A DNA stretch of 64,000 nucleotides from Ensifer sp. LC163 (GCF_001695855.1 NZ_MBSS01000008.1:1-64000); one strand, 5' to 3'; shown: positions 16,817-25,962, numbered from the stretch's first letter. Notes: generated by a model not told the origin, from the letters alone. Numbers and translations: made by a program.

Positions 16817-17749
16817 TTACCGGCGTCTCGCATCGCGCCAGCGGCGGATTTCGTCGGCGTTCGCCTTGCCGCCGCGGGGGCCATGGATGGTCACTGAGCG
16901 GGCTGCGGCGGCCACGGCGAAGTCCAAGGCAGCGGCAAAGGGCTGGTTCTGCTCAAGACACCAGGTCAGCACACCGCCAAAGGTGTCGCCCGCGCCGGTC
17001 ACGTCGACGACATCGACGGGAAACCCGCTGGCGCGCAGTATCGTATCACCGCTACGCGCCTCTGCGCCTTCGGCGGCCACCGTGCGCACCACCCAGTCGA
17101 TGTCTTGGTCACGCATCCAGTCCCCGATAAGCGACAGGTCTTCATGGCCGAAGGCGGTACGGAAGCCGACCTGGTTGAAGATGACCACCGCCGCACCGTT
17201 GAGGTAGGCCATATCCTCCGGCGTGCAGCCGCCGACGTCGAGGTCGAAGATGGTGCGGCGCCCGTGCCGGCGCAGATCGGCCAGAAGTCCGGCCTGTTTC
17301 AGAATACCGCCTTCAGTCCGTATATGCAGGCGGCGGGCACGATAAAGCGTTGTATACATGAGGCCGGGCTGACGCAGAGCCGTCAAGCTGTCTGGTGACA
17401 GCCACATCGGCTGTTCGCCCATCTCGACCGTCAGCACGATATGCTCGCCCTCGACCAGGAAGATCAGGTTACGTGATTCCGGAATGGCGGGATCGGTCAG
17501 CATGTGGTCGACGCCGACGCCGTTCTCCATGAGGTCGGCAATCAGCCGTTTTGACAGCGGGCTGTCGTTGAGCAACGAGATGAACTGCGTTTCGCCGCCC
17601 AGTGCCGCATGTACCACAGCGGCGTTGGCGATGGAGCCGCCGGTCTCCGCCGGCAGTTCCGCGACCATGCCCTTGTCCGCACGGCCGGGCCAGCGATCGG
17701 CCGTGTAATATTCGTCGAGCGCCACGTCGCCGATGAAAAAGGTCGTCAT
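16817..17749 (-). CDS. PfkB-family carbohydrate/nucleoside kinase
   Basis: 310 residues. The ribokinase fold is clear: N-terminal 'MTTFFIGDVALDEYY', sugar-binding 'GGSIANAAVVHAALGGETQF' and the C-terminal catalytic motif 'VDVTGAGDTFGGVL', whose GAGD Asp is the catalytic base. It phosphorylates an unidentified sugar or nucleoside. It is the last gene of a seven-gene minus-strand unit (ABC permease, ATPase, binding protein, GntR regulator, BtpA-family protein, AllA-like protein, kinase), and its start overlaps the AllA-like stop by 4 bases. The transported substrate presumably becomes phosphorylated here. Confidence 0.9.
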   Translation of the reverse strand: MTTFFIGDVALDEYYTADRWPGRADKGMVAELPAETGGSIANAAVVHAALGGETQFISLLNDSPLSKRLIADLMENGVGVDHMLTDPAIPESRNLIFLVEGEHIVLTVEMGEQPMWLSPDSLTALRQPGLMYTTLYRARRLHIRTEGGILKQAGLLADLRRHGRRTIFDLDVGGCTPEDMAYLNGAAVVIFNQVGFRTAFGHEDLSLIGDWMRDQDIDWVVRTVAAEGAEARSGDTILRASGFPVDVVDVTGAGDTFGGVLTWCLEQNQPFAAALDFAVAAAARSVTIHGPRGGKANADEIRRWRDARRR

Positions 17750-18264
17750 GCGTCTGGTCCCTCCTGAGCAGCCGCCTTGATCAGGCGTGGTCCGCCAGCG
17801 ACCGGCACCCAGGGGCTTTCACCGAGGCCGCAGATTGCCATCCAGTAGTAGGGCGTGGGCCCCGAAACGCCGCGACAGGCGTCGTGCCAGACGCCGCGAC
17901 GCATCACCACCGCCTGTCCCGGCGCGACCACGAATGCTTCAATGTCATCTCGATGCGGCGCCTCGGCGTCTGACGCGGGCGCGACGGCGAGCACGATCGG
18001 TTGGGATGCGCAGAATATCGCCTCTTCGGTGCCCGGATGCCGCTCCATCGCAGCACAGAGCCACGGCGCGCTGCCGCCGCGGGTGATGCCGAGGTGGCCG
18101 GCGCCCTCGATCAGCGGCGTAGCGGTGAAACCGTCATGCCAGCCGGCGCCCGCGGTCCATATCACCTTGGGATCGGCATCGTCAGTCAGGTCGTAGGTCG
18201 TGCCGAACCGCGAAAAGTTTTCCGCGGTCACCGGCCGGGCGAGAACGGCATCCGGAGCGCTCAT
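17746..18264 (-). CDS. Cupin protein of the ureidoglycolate lyase (AllA)-like family
   Basis: 172 residues. The pattern 'RPVTAENFSRFGTTYDL', 'MERHPGTEEAIFCASQPIVL', 'DDIEAFVVAPGQAVVMRRGV' and 'WHDACRG' matches the AllA fold, which cleaves ureidoglycolate to glyoxylate and urea in purine breakdown. No other purine-pathway gene accompanies it, so the reaction may differ: AllA-like cupins also occur in sugar-acid and amino-sugar clusters. It overlaps both neighbours by 4 bases (ATGA), implying tight co-expression with the BtpA protein and the kinase. Confidence 0.78.
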   Translation of the reverse strand: MSAPDAVLARPVTAENFSRFGTTYDLTDDADPKVIWTAGAGWHDGFTATPLIEGAGHLGITRGGSAPWLCAAMERHPGTEEAIFCASQPIVLAVAPASDAEAPHRDDIEAFVVAPGQAVVMRRGVWHDACRGVSGPTPYYWMAICGLGESPWVPVAGGPRLIKAAAQEGPDA

Positions 18265-19001
18265 GCGGCGCTCCTTGCGGCGCGCACGACGCGCATCAGG
18301 CCGGCGACATGAGCGGCTTCAACCCGGCCGGTATCCTTATGGTCGTGCTTGAACCAGCTTCCGACGACGGCGCCGTCTGCGTGGACCAACTGTTCAGCGG
18401 CATTGGCCTCGGTAAGGCCGGCGCCAATCAGCAACGGCACGGTTCCTCCGGTTGCGGCGCGGAAACGCGCCACCTTATCCATATCGGTCGGTCGGCCCGT
18501 GGCGTCCGAGGTCACCACGAGACCGTCGCAACGCGAGGCGCCAATGCGCACATCCTCTGCTTCCGGCCTGCCGGAGAGCACCGGTTGATATTTAAATCGC
18601 ACACCGCCGAGCAGCAGCGCCGAGACGCCTTCACGGCGAGCGGCAAGGTCTGCGGCGAAGGGTGCATCCGTCTCGGGCGGCAGATGACCGGCGACGGAAT
18701 CGACCTGGATGAAGGCGACGGGATAGCGTCGGGCAAGTTCAAAGGCGCGCGCGTCGTCGCGCAACACGTTGACGCCGATGCGCGTGCCGAGATCGAGACC
18801 GAACAGCCGCTCCAGCACCCGCTCCACATCCTCGGCATGGCCGAAATAATTCTCCACCACCAACCCATCCACGCCTTCGCCTGTCATGATGCGGGCTTCT
18901 TCCAGGGCCTGGGCAAGCTTTGACTCAGGGCTATCGCCTCCCAGGTGCAACATGCCGAGAATGGGTTTTGGGGTCGTGAAGGTCTCGCCGAAGCGGCTCA
19001 T
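18261..19001 (-). CDS. BtpA/SgcQ-family (beta/alpha)8-barrel protein
   Basis: 246 residues. 'KPILGMLHLGGDSPESKLAQ', 'GEGVDGLVVENYFGHAEDV', 'VGVNVLRDDARAF'-type spacing and 'VPLLIGAGLTEANAAEQLVH' with 'DGAVVGSWFKHDHKDTGRVE' are characteristic of BtpA/SgcQ proteins, phosphate-binding barrels of poorly known function often found in sugar or nucleoside operons. I chose ATG 19001 because AGGAG lies 7 bases upstream; the frame remains open further upstream without a better start. It is encoded between the GntR regulator and the AllA-like gene. It may act on the phosphorylated product of the neighbouring PfkB kinase. Confidence 0.85.
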   Translation of the reverse strand: MSRFGETFTTPKPILGMLHLGGDSPESKLAQALEEARIMTGEGVDGLVVENYFGHAEDVERVLERLFGLDLGTRIGVNVLRDDARAFELARRYPVAFIQVDSVAGHLPPETDAPFAADLAARREGVSALLLGGVRFKYQPVLSGRPEAEDVRIGASRCDGLVVTSDATGRPTDMDKVARFRAATGGTVPLLIGAGLTEANAAEQLVHADGAVVGSWFKHDHKDTGRVEAAHVAGLMRVVRAARSAA

Positions 19002-19027
19002 GTTTGTTCTCCTGCATCGCGCCGCCC

Positions 19028-19801
19028 TCAGGCGGGTGCGGTATCGCGTCCCCAGCGGGTTGCGAATTTCATCTGGACGGCCGGCGAGTAGACGATCGAC
19101 GTGCGTTCCACCAACCGATCGTCGGCGTCGAGCACGTCCCCGCTGGCACAAAGATAGCCCGGCACTTCAGGCGCCGGAGCAAAAACCTCCCGCAGACGTT
19201 CGGATGGCGGCACAACCGTCAAAAGCAATTCCGAGCGCAGGGGGTGGCGATCATAATCGCGGCGCAATACCTCGTAGAGTGATTGCGCCGCGAAATCGTA
19301 GCGGTCGATGCCTGGATAGAGGGCGAGATCGAGTTGCGACGTATCGACGTTCAGCCAGTTGACGGTTTCGCCGTTGGCAAGTCCGCGTGCGCGCACCAGC
19401 AACAGTTCACCGTTCTCGACCCGGTGCTCCAGCACCCGCGTCGTCGGGCGTTGGCCCTGTCGGCGGGCCAGTTCGGTAAAGCTGCCGAAGTTCCAGATAT
19501 TGTGGCTGATCGGCCGGTGCGAAACGATCGTGCCTCGGCCGCGAACCTGCTGGACCAGTCCTTCCGACACCAAAAGCGCCATCGCATTGCGAACCGTGGT
19601 CCGGGCGATGCCGAACTGATCGCGCAACTGGTTTTCCGAGGGAATGGCTTCCCCCTCGGAAAAGTCACCGCTCAGGATTGCGGCTCGAAGAGCCCGGTAG
19701 AGCTGCCGGTAAAGCTGCTCGCTCGAATAGAGATCGAGGCGCAATCTCGACAATCTGTCGTCCGCGGCGGTGGAGGCGTCTGGCATGGAAGGATGGGTCA
19801 A
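19028..19801 (-). CDS. GntR-family (HutC-type, UTRA) transcriptional regulator
   Basis: 257 residues. The N-terminal winged helix is complete ('LYRQLYRALRAAILSGDFSE', 'IPSENQLRDQFGIARTTVRN', 'LLVSEGLVQQVRGRGTIV'), followed by a UTRA ligand-binding domain (about 95-250). The start is taken as TTG 19801, with GGAG 6 bases upstream; ATG 19786 lacks a ribosome site. It is encoded inside the operon it probably controls. The perfect TTGTAGG-N6-CCTACAA palindrome beside the first gene of the operon (22414-22433) is a good operator candidate. UTRA domains in this group bind phosphosugars or amino acid derivatives. Confidence 0.9.
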   Translation of the reverse strand: MTHPSMPDASTAADDRLSRLRLDLYSSEQLYRQLYRALRAAILSGDFSEGEAIPSENQLRDQFGIARTTVRNAMALLVSEGLVQQVRGRGTIVSHRPISHNIWNFGSFTELARRQGQRPTTRVLEHRVENGELLLVRARGLANGETVNWLNVDTSQLDLALYPGIDRYDFAAQSLYEVLRRDYDRHPLRSELLLTVVPPSERLREVFAPAPEVPGYLCASGDVLDADDRLVERTSIVYSPAVQMKFATRWGRDTAPA

Positions 19802-19823
19802 GGCGGGCTCCGGTTTGGCTCCG

Positions 19824-20687
19824 TTACTTCGTGGTTCCGTTCACCTTGAACTCTTCCACGGCGGCTTCTTTCAAGCCATGACGGTCGAGGATCTGTGCAT
19901 AAGTACCATCCGCCTTCAGCGCCTCGAGCGTTGCCAGCACCGCATCGCGCAAGGGGCCATTCGCCTTGGCGAAGGCGATGCCGTAGTAGTTGATGTCGTC
20001 CACCTTGCCGATCTGGTAGAACTTGTCCGGTTCCTGCTTCATCAGATCGAGCAGGCCTTCCAGGCCGATGACCGAGGCCTGTGCGCGGCCTTGGCGGATC
20101 TGCATGATGTGCTCGGCCTGGGTGGGGATCTGGATGACGGTGATCGGCTTGTCGGCGGCACAATTGGCCTTACCGACATTTTCCGCCCAGGTGACCCAGC
20201 TGGTGCCCGTCGCCACGGCGACGGTCTTGCCGCAGAGGTCGGTTTCGACCTTGATCTCACCTTGATGATCGGCCGTGGAATAAAAGACGTTGCCAGTCTT
20301 GAAGTAGTCGATGAAATCGAGCTGTGTCTGGCGTTCGACCTTGTCGGAGAAGGCGGTCATGATCATGTCGGACCGGCCGGTGACGACCTGCGGAATCAAT
20401 TGCGGGAATTCGACGTTCTGGAATTCGGCCGTCAGGCCGAGGCGCTCGGCGATGGCCTTGGCCAGATCGATGTCGAAGCCCTTCAGGTCGGTCGAGCCGG
20501 CATCGCTGTATTCCATCGGCGGATAGGCAAGGCTGATCGTGACGTTCAGCTTGCCGGCGGCGCGCACGGCTTCGGGCAGGGCGGCGGCCAGCTTCTCATC
20601 GGCCGCGGCATGGGCCGCTCCGGCTACGCCGAGGCTGATGAATGTGGTGGAGGCAAGTCCCAGAACTATTGGCAGCAGTCGTTTCAT
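19824..20687 (-). CDS. Periplasmic binding protein of an amino-acid-type ABC importer
   Basis: 287 residues. A signal peptide ('LASTTFISLGVAGAAHAAAD') is followed by the bacterial extracellular solute-binding family 3 fold: 'YPPMEYSDAGSTDLKGFDID', 'GRSDMIMTAFSDKVERQTQL', 'YFKTGNVFYSTAD', 'LCGKTVAVATGTS' and a final 'ILDRHGL'. The family usually carries polar amino acids or opines. I chose ATG 20687, with GGGAGAA 5-10 bases upstream; the ATG at 20702 would bury this site. The binding protein is encoded after the ATPase and permease, an unusual but known order. The linked kinase and barrel genes hint at a ligand that is a sugar-amine conjugate rather than a plain amino acid; that is inference. 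Confidence 0.9.
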   Translation of the reverse strand: MKRLLPIVLGLASTTFISLGVAGAAHAAADEKLAAALPEAVRAAGKLNVTISLAYPPMEYSDAGSTDLKGFDIDLAKAIAERLGLTAEFQNVEFPQLIPQVVTGRSDMIMTAFSDKVERQTQLDFIDYFKTGNVFYSTADHQGEIKVETDLCGKTVAVATGTSWVTWAENVGKANCAADKPITVIQIPTQAEHIMQIRQGRAQASVIGLEGLLDLMKQEPDKFYQIGKVDDINYYGIAFAKANGPLRDAVLATLEALKADGTYAQILDRHGLKEAAVEEFKVNGTTK

Positions 20688-20719
20688 TTTCTGTTCTCCC
20701 ATTTTTAAGCTGAAAATTG

Positions 20720-21484
20720 TCAGGCCAGAACGCGGCTGAGGAATGTACGCACGCGCGGATCGCCGGGGTTGCTGAGGACCTGTTCCGGCGCGCCCGTCTC
20801 GCGAATTTCTCCGTCGATCATCACCACGACGCGGTCGGCCACCTCGCGGGCAAAGCCGATCTCATGGGTGACGACAATCATGGTGGTGCCGCCGCGCGCC
20901 AGATTGCGCATGACCTCCAGCACTTCGCCGACGAGCTCCGGATCGAGCGCGCTGGTCGGCTCGTCGAACAGCATCACCCGCGGCTCCATGGCGAGCGCCC
21001 GGGCGATTGCCACGCGTTGCTTCTGGCCGCCGGAAAGCTGCGACGGATAGCTTGAGGCCTTGGCCGCCATACCGACCTGCTCCAGCAGATCCATGGCGCG
21101 GGCTTCGGCTTCGGCGCGGCGCAGTCCGCGTACGACCATCGGCCCTTCGATGACATTGCCGAGCACCGTCAGATGCGCGAACAGATTGAAATGCTGGAAC
21201 ACCATGCCGAGCTGGCTCTGCTGGGCGCGCAGCCGCTTGACAGGCAGCTCCTGCAGAGCGCCCCGGTGGAGCGCATAGCCCATGATCGCGCCATCGACCC
21301 AGACATAACCGCCGTTTGGCGTTTCGAGGTGGTTGATGCACCGAAGGAATGTGCTCTTGCCGCTACCCGAAGGACCGAGGATGCACAGCACCTCACCATA
21401 GGCCACTTCGAGGTCGAGGTTTTTCAGCACTTCGTGGTGGCCGAAACTCTTGCGGATGCCTACCGCCTTGACTGCGAGACTCAT
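20720..21484 (-). CDS. Amino-acid-type ABC importer ATPase (GlnQ-like)
   Basis: 254 residues. Walker A 'GPSGSGKST', Q-loop '[20 protein letters not shown]', signature '[15 protein letters not shown]', Walker B '[12 protein letters not shown]' and '[19 protein letters not shown]' are all intact, with the family's usual length. An insert around residues 65-80 ('[20 protein letters not shown]') is typical of opine/histidine-type subgroups. The start overlaps the permease stop by 4 bases. Confidence 0.93.
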   Translation of the reverse strand: MSLAVKAVGIRKSFGHHEVLKNLDLEVAYGEVLCILGPSGSGKSTFLRCINHLETPNGGYVWVDGAIMGYALHRGALQELPVKRLRAQQSQLGMVFQHFNLFAHLTVLGNVIEGPMVVRGLRRAEAEARAMDLLEQVGMAAKASSYPSQLSGGQKQRVAIARALAMEPRVMLFDEPTSALDPELVGEVLEVMRNLARGGTTMIVVTHEIGFAREVADRVVVMIDGEIRETGAPEQVLSNPGDPRVRTFLSRVLA

Positions 21485-22404
21485 GCTTCCCTCACGGCGG
21501 CGGCACGCCGCGCCCGTCCTTTGAACCAGCTTCGGTCAGCGGCGACGGCAGCGTCGCGGCCGAAATGGCGTTCGAGATAATACTGACCGATGGAGAGCAC
21601 CGTCGTTCCGGCCAGATACCAGGCGGCACAAACGAACAGCAGCTCGATAACCGCGCCGTTGATGAAGTAGATCCGCTGGGCCGCGTTCAGCATCTCGCCC
21701 ATGGCGATCGTGGCGGCGAGCGAGGAGAATTTCAGCATACCGATGGCGCTGTTGCCAAGAACCGGCAGGATCAACCGTAGGGTCTGCGGCAGCATGATGC
21801 GCCGCATCGTCTGGCCCGGCGTCATGCCGAGTGTGTGGGCCGCTTCTTTCTGGCCGCGATCGACAGACGAGATTCCGCCGCGCACCACTTCCGTCAGATA
21901 GGAGCCTTCGTTGACGCCAAGGCCAAGAACGGCAGCGACAAAGGGGGTCACCACATCGACCATGCGCTCGTCCACAAGACCCGGAATATAGAGCCGCGGA
22001 AAGACGAGCGCGATGTTGAACCAGATGAGAAGCTGGAGCAGCACCGGCGTGCCACGGAATATCCAGACGTAAAGCCACGCGGCAAAGCGCAGGATCGGAT
22101 TTTCCGAAAGGCGCATGATCCCGAAGGCGAAGCCGAGGATCACGCCAAGCGCAAGTGCGCAGGCCGAGATCAGCAGCGTCCAGCCGAAACCGGTGATGAT
22201 GACGCCGGCCGTCAGAAACTCCCCGACCACTGGCCACTGGATTTGACCGACCGCAAAGGCGCGACCGATCACGGCAAGCAGGAGGATGACGGCGCCGCCA
22301 CTGATCCAGCGCCAAGGATGGCACAACCGACGCACAGGCACATCCGGGCCCGGCAGGTCTGTCAGCGACAGCGTGGAAGTTGCATTCGAGGTTGATCGGG
22401 TCAT
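21481..22404 (-). CDS. Amino-acid-type ABC importer permease
   Basis: 307 residues with about five transmembrane helices. The conserved cytoplasmic loop reads '[20 protein letters not shown]', preceded by '[20 protein letters not shown]', both typical of the HisM/GlnP group. A long N-terminal cytoplasmic tail (~30 residues) is present. Both '[19 protein letters not shown]' and the EAA loop are intact, so a homodimeric transporter is likely, since only one permease is encoded. I chose ATG 22404 over TTG 22413. It is the first gene of the minus-strand operon, with an operator-like palindrome just upstream. Confidence 0.9.
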   Translation of the reverse strand: MTRSTSNATSTLSLTDLPGPDVPVRRLCHPWRWISGGAVILLLAVIGRAFAVGQIQWPVVGEFLTAGVIITGFGWTLLISACALALGVILGFAFGIMRLSENPILRFAAWLYVWIFRGTPVLLQLLIWFNIALVFPRLYIPGLVDERMVDVVTPFVAAVLGLGVNEGSYLTEVVRGGISSVDRGQKEAAHTLGMTPGQTMRRIMLPQTLRLILPVLGNSAIGMLKFSSLAATIAMGEMLNAAQRIYFINGAVIELLFVCAAWYLAGTTVLSIGQYYLERHFGRDAAVAADRSWFKGRARRAAAVREA

Positions 22405-22413
22405 GGTGTCCAA

Positions 22414-22433
22414 TTGTAGGGTTAGGCCTACAA
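22414..22433. promoter_or_regulatory. Candidate GntR operator TTGTAGG-N6-CCTACAA
   Basis: Two 7-base arms in perfect inversion with a 6-base spacer lie 10 bases upstream of the permease start at 22404. This is the first gene of the operon that encodes the GntR regulator. The size and symmetry fit a GntR/HutC dimer site, and its position would block translation initiation or the promoter. A further TCCTAC half-site is at 22540-22545. Confidence 0.5.
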
Positions 22434-22518
22434 CTTACTAAATATGTTCTGAAAGGGAGTCAAGCGGGCCGCTGGACGCGCCGCCCTCACCGTTTTTAGC
22501 AATTCTAAAAAAATGCGA

Positions 22519-22548
22519 TTGACAGATAATTACGTCCAGTCCTACGCT
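22519..22548 (+). promoter_or_regulatory. Possible promoter of the XRE-cupin/Dpp/Hyu operon
   Basis: TTGACA (22519-22524) is followed after 18 bases by TACGCT (22543-22548), 31 bases before the TTG start at 22579. The -35 matches the consensus and the -10 is weak. Confidence 0.3.
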
Positions 22549-22578
22549 GAAGAAATACTAAAAAACTGAGGGGCACCC

Positions 22579-23274
22579 TTGAAGACCGAAAATATCTCGA
22601 AAGCGGAAATTGTCGCGACAGAACTGCCGTCACTTGGCGATCGGTTGCGCGAGCGGCGCAAGGCGCTGAAGATGACGCTGCAGGAGGTTGCCGACCAGGC
22701 CGGCTTCTCCGCCGGTTTCATCTCGCAGATTGAGCGCGGTATCACCGTACCATCCCTCACGTCGCTCGTTGCCGTCTGCCGCGTCCTGAAGGTCGAGGTC
22801 GGAACCTTTCTCAATTCGCCCAAGCCCGCCTCGCCCTTCACGCGGCGCGAAAGCCGCCCCGTTTACGCACTTGGGGGCGAGGCCGGCAGCACTGTGTCCT
22901 ACGAGCGGATCTCGGCAGCCTTTCCGGGCAACGTTCTTCGAAGCACGATCATTCACGAGCCGCCGGGCTTTCGAAGCGAGCCGATGTCGCATGAGGGAGA
23001 AGAGATCTTCTTCATTCTGGAAGGGGCATTGACGCTCGAAGTGGACGGCGAGCGCATGGTTCTGAAAGCGGGCGATTCCGCCCATTTTCCATCGATCCGC
23101 ACCCACGCGACCTGGAACCACACGACCGAGCCGGCCACCGTCCTGCACACCTGCACGATGGATGTCTTCGGCGATGGCGAGCCGTCGGGAAACACGGATA
23201 ACAGCCTGGTGGTGACGCGTGCGGAAAACCGTCGCAGCGCACCCAAAAAACGTAAGATCAGCAAGGGGAATTGA
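22579..23274 (+). CDS. XRE-family regulator with C-terminal cupin sensor
   Basis: 231 residues. There is an N-terminal helix-turn-helix ('LGDRLRERRKALKMTLQEVA', 'AGFSAGFISQIERGITVPSL') and a C-terminal cupin (about 110-190) with 'MSHEGEEIFFILEGALTLEV' and 'LKAGDSAHFPSIRTHATWNH'. This architecture is typical of local regulators of amino acid and amine catabolism. The start is a TTG at 22579 with GAGGGG 5-9 bases upstream. It is the first gene of a nine-gene plus-strand operon, one base before the binding protein gene. It probably senses the transported compound or its product. Confidence 0.92.
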   Translation: MKTENISKAEIVATELPSLGDRLRERRKALKMTLQEVADQAGFSAGFISQIERGITVPSLTSLVAVCRVLKVEVGTFLNSPKPASPFTRRESRPVYALGGEAGSTVSYERISAAFPGNVLRSTIIHEPPGFRSEPMSHEGEEIFFILEGALTLEVDGERMVLKAGDSAHFPSIRTHATWNHTTEPATVLHTCTMDVFGDGEPSGNTDNSLVVTRAENRRSAPKKRKISKGN

Positions 23275-23275
23275 A

Positions 23276-24862
23276 ATGAAAACCATCATGAAGATGCTGG
23301 CCGCGGCCCTCCTGACAGCATCCTCGGTCCACGGCCTTGCAGCGGCCGAGACGGTCCTGCGGCTTGATGAGGCGCCTGTCGGCGAGCTTGATCCGGCCAA
23401 GGCCTCCGACTACGCGGACTCGATCCTGATCTTCAACGTCTATGACGCTCTCGTCATTCCCAAGCAGGGCCAGCCGGGCTACGATCCGCATCTGGCGGCA
23501 AGCTGGGAGGTGGAAGGCACTGCCTACACCTTCAAACTGCGTACGAACGTCAAGTTCCAGAGCGGCAATCCGCTCACGGCCGATGACGTGGTCTTCTCCT
23601 TCGAGCGAATGAAGGCGCTTGGCAGCGGTCTCTCCTACCTCTTCGAAAACGTCGACAAGGTTGAAGCCATCGATGCCGCCACCGTGCGCTTCACGCTGAA
23701 ACAACCCTATTCACCCTTCATTTCGGCGCTGACGCGCCTGCCTGTCGTCGACAAGAAGCTGGTGCTCGAGCATCTCGGCAATGGCGATGGCGAGATGAAG
23801 GATTGGGGCCAGGGCTTCCTGTCTGCCAATGCGGCCGGAACCGGTGCCTACAAGGTCGTCTCGCACAATCCGCAGGAGGAGACGGTGATGTCGAAGAACG
23901 CCGGGTACTTCCTCGGCGTGCCGGCAAAGGCGCCGGATACGGTGCGCATGCGTTACGGCCTGGAGGCCGCGACGGTTCGCACCCTGATTTCCCAGGGCGA
24001 GCACGACATCTCTTCGCAGTGGCTGCCGCCGGAAGTGCTGAAGTCGCTGGCGGCCGACGGCGCGCAATTGCTCACCGAGCGCGGCACGACCGGCTTCTAC
24101 ATCAAGATGAACACCGCCAAGCCGCCGTTCGACGATGCCGAGTGCCGCCTCGCGGTCTCCTATGCCTTCGACTACGAGTCCGGCGTCAAGATCGTCGCCA
24201 TCAACGACAAGGTCTCGCAGGGCAGCCCCGCCACCGGTGCGATCCCCGTCGGCATGCTCGGTGCGCTGCCGCAGGACAACGTCCTGAAGCGTGACGTCGA
24301 GAAAGCCAAGGAACATCTCGCCAAGTGCAAGTACAGACCGGAGGAGATGAATGTCGAGCTCTCCTGGATCGGCGAAGTTCCGCTCGAAGAGCGCTTTGCA
24401 CTGCTGATGCAGGCAAATTTCGCCGAAATCGGCATCAAGGCCGAGGTCAAGAAGCTACCCTGGGCATTGTTCTCCGAACAGGTTTCCAAGCCGGAAAACA
24501 CGCCGAACATCTCGCAGCTCTTCGTCAACACGCTGACCGGCGATCCGGATACGCTGCTTTACGGCATGTACCATTCGTCGGCCGCTGGCACCTGGCAGGC
24601 GCCGGAATATCTGAAAGACGCCGAGGTCGATGCGCTGCTCGACAAGGGCCGCGCGGAGCAAAGCGACGACGGCCGGGCGAAAATCTATCAGGACCTCGGC
24701 AAGCGTCTGCTGACAGTGACCCCGTCGATCTTCGCTCAGGATCAGACCGCCGTCTTTGCCGCGAGCAACCGTGTTTCCGTGCCGGCCCTGACGGATCCGG
24801 CCAAGGCGTTCCCGCTTGCGGGTTTCGGCTTCAATTTCCGCCTGATGGAAATGAAGGAATGA
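23276..24862 (+). CDS. Oligopeptide/dipeptide-type periplasmic binding protein (family 5)
   Basis: 528 residues. A signal peptide (cut likely after 'HGLAAA') precedes the SBP_bac_5 fold: 'VLRLDEAPVGELDPAKASDY', 'YDALVIPKQGQPGYDPHLAA', 'YTFKLRTNVKFQSGNPLTAD' and 'RGTTGFYIKMNTAKPPFDD'. It delivers an unknown ligand to the DppB/C/D/F-type proteins encoded downstream. I chose ATG 23276, one base after the regulator stop, at the start of the signal peptide. The linked HyuA/HyuB genes suggest a cyclic amide (hydantoin or oxoproline-like) or a peptide containing one. Confidence 0.93.
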   Translation: MKTIMKMLAAALLTASSVHGLAAAETVLRLDEAPVGELDPAKASDYADSILIFNVYDALVIPKQGQPGYDPHLAASWEVEGTAYTFKLRTNVKFQSGNPLTADDVVFSFERMKALGSGLSYLFENVDKVEAIDAATVRFTLKQPYSPFISALTRLPVVDKKLVLEHLGNGDGEMKDWGQGFLSANAAGTGAYKVVSHNPQEETVMSKNAGYFLGVPAKAPDTVRMRYGLEAATVRTLISQGEHDISSQWLPPEVLKSLAADGAQLLTERGTTGFYIKMNTAKPPFDDAECRLAVSYAFDYESGVKIVAINDKVSQGSPATGAIPVGMLGALPQDNVLKRDVEKAKEHLAKCKYRPEEMNVELSWIGEVPLEERFALLMQANFAEIGIKAEVKKLPWALFSEQVSKPENTPNISQLFVNTLTGDPDTLLYGMYHSSAAGTWQAPEYLKDAEVDALLDKGRAEQSDDGRAKIYQDLGKRLLTVTPSIFAQDQTAVFAASNRVSVPALTDPAKAFPLAGFGFNFRLMEMKE

Positions 24863-24873
24863 TCGAAGCGCCA

Positions 24874-24898
24874 TCCGCGCCGCTGACGGCGGCGCGGA
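24874..24898 (+). terminator. Stem-loop between binding protein and permease genes
   Basis: TCCGCGCCGC pairs perfectly with GCGGCGCGGA around a TGACG loop, 11 bases after the binding protein stop. There is no T-tract. Such stems within ABC operons usually protect the upstream mRNA and lower downstream expression, which gives an excess of binding protein. Confidence 0.6.
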
Positions 24899-24936
24899 CC
24901 GTCGTCTGCTGACAGACCCAACCGAGAACCACCAAG

Positions 24937-25962
24937 ATGCCGTCTTTAATCCGCCTCCTTGCGAAGCGGCTGGGAACCTCATTGATCGTTTTGATCGGAG
25001 TTTCCTTGCTGATTTTCGCCATCGCCCGGGTCATCCCCGGCGATCCCGCCCGCATCGCACTCGGCCCGAACGCCACGGCCGAAGCGATTGCCGCCCTTCG
25101 TGACAGGCTGCATCTCGACCAGTCGTTCCTGACGCAATACGGCTATTTTCTCGCGGACCTGGTGCGGGGCGATCTCGGCACATCGCTCTACACCAATCGG
25201 CCGGTAACGTCGGACATCGCCCAGTTTCTACCCGCAACGCTGGAATTGGTCATCATCGCCGGGCTGATGATGGTCGCTTTCGGTCTGCCGCTCGGCATTC
25301 TCTCGGCGCGCCATCGCGGCACTTTCATCGATCATGCGATCCGGATGGTGACGTTGCTCGGCGTTTCCGCCCCGGGTTTCGTGTGGGCGGTGATCCTGAT
25401 GCTGGTCTTTGCCTATTTCCTGCCGCTCTTTCCGATTGCGGGCCGCATCTCCGATAGTTTCACGATCCCACCCGTTTCCGGCTTCCTGCTGATCGACACC
25501 TTGCTCGCCGGCAATATCAGAGCGTTCGGCAATGCGGCGTGGCATATCGTGCTGCCGGCGTTCGCACTGGCGTTGTCGGGCATCGGGCAGGCGGCACGGC
25601 TCGTCCGCTCCAACATGGTGGAGACCTACGACAAGCCCTATATCGAGATGGCGCAGTCCTATGGTTTTGCCGAAAAGCGCATCGCCAGGCGCTATGCCTT
25701 CCGGCCGTCGCTGATCCCGTCGCTGACCATCATCGGGCTCGACTTTGCAGCCATGCTCGGCAACGCCTTCCTTGTCGAAGCGGTCTTTGCCTGGCCCGGC
25801 CTATCGCGCTACGGCGTCGCCGTCATTCTGCGCAAGGATCTCAACGCCATCGTCGGTACAGTGCTGATCATGTCGGCCCTGTTCCTGATCGTGAACATCG
25901 TCGTCGACCTGCTGGTCTCCATCATCAATCCGCGCATCCGTCTTTCCCAGAGGGCGTCATGA
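24937..25962 (+). CDS. DppB-type ABC permease
   Basis: 341 residues with six predicted helices. The N-terminal motif 'LLAKRLGTSLIVLIGVSLLI' with 'VIPGDPARIALGPNA' is the DppB/OppB signature. The cytoplasmic EAA-type loop is 'DKPYIEMAQSYGFAEKRIAR', and the C-terminal segment is 'LDFAAMLGNAFLVEAVFAWP'. The Shine-Dalgarno sequence is weak. The stop overlaps the next permease start (ATGA). Confidence 0.93.
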   Translation: MPSLIRLLAKRLGTSLIVLIGVSLLIFAIARVIPGDPARIALGPNATAEAIAALRDRLHLDQSFLTQYGYFLADLVRGDLGTSLYTNRPVTSDIAQFLPATLELVIIAGLMMVAFGLPLGILSARHRGTFIDHAIRMVTLLGVSAPGFVWAVILMLVFAYFLPLFPIAGRISDSFTIPPVSGFLLIDTLLAGNIRAFGNAAWHIVLPAFALALSGIGQAARLVRSNMVETYDKPYIEMAQSYGFAEKRIARRYAFRPSLIPSLTIIGLDFAAMLGNAFLVEAVFAWPGLSRYGVAVILRKDLNAIVGTVLIMSALFLIVNIVVDLLVSIINPRIRLSQRAS

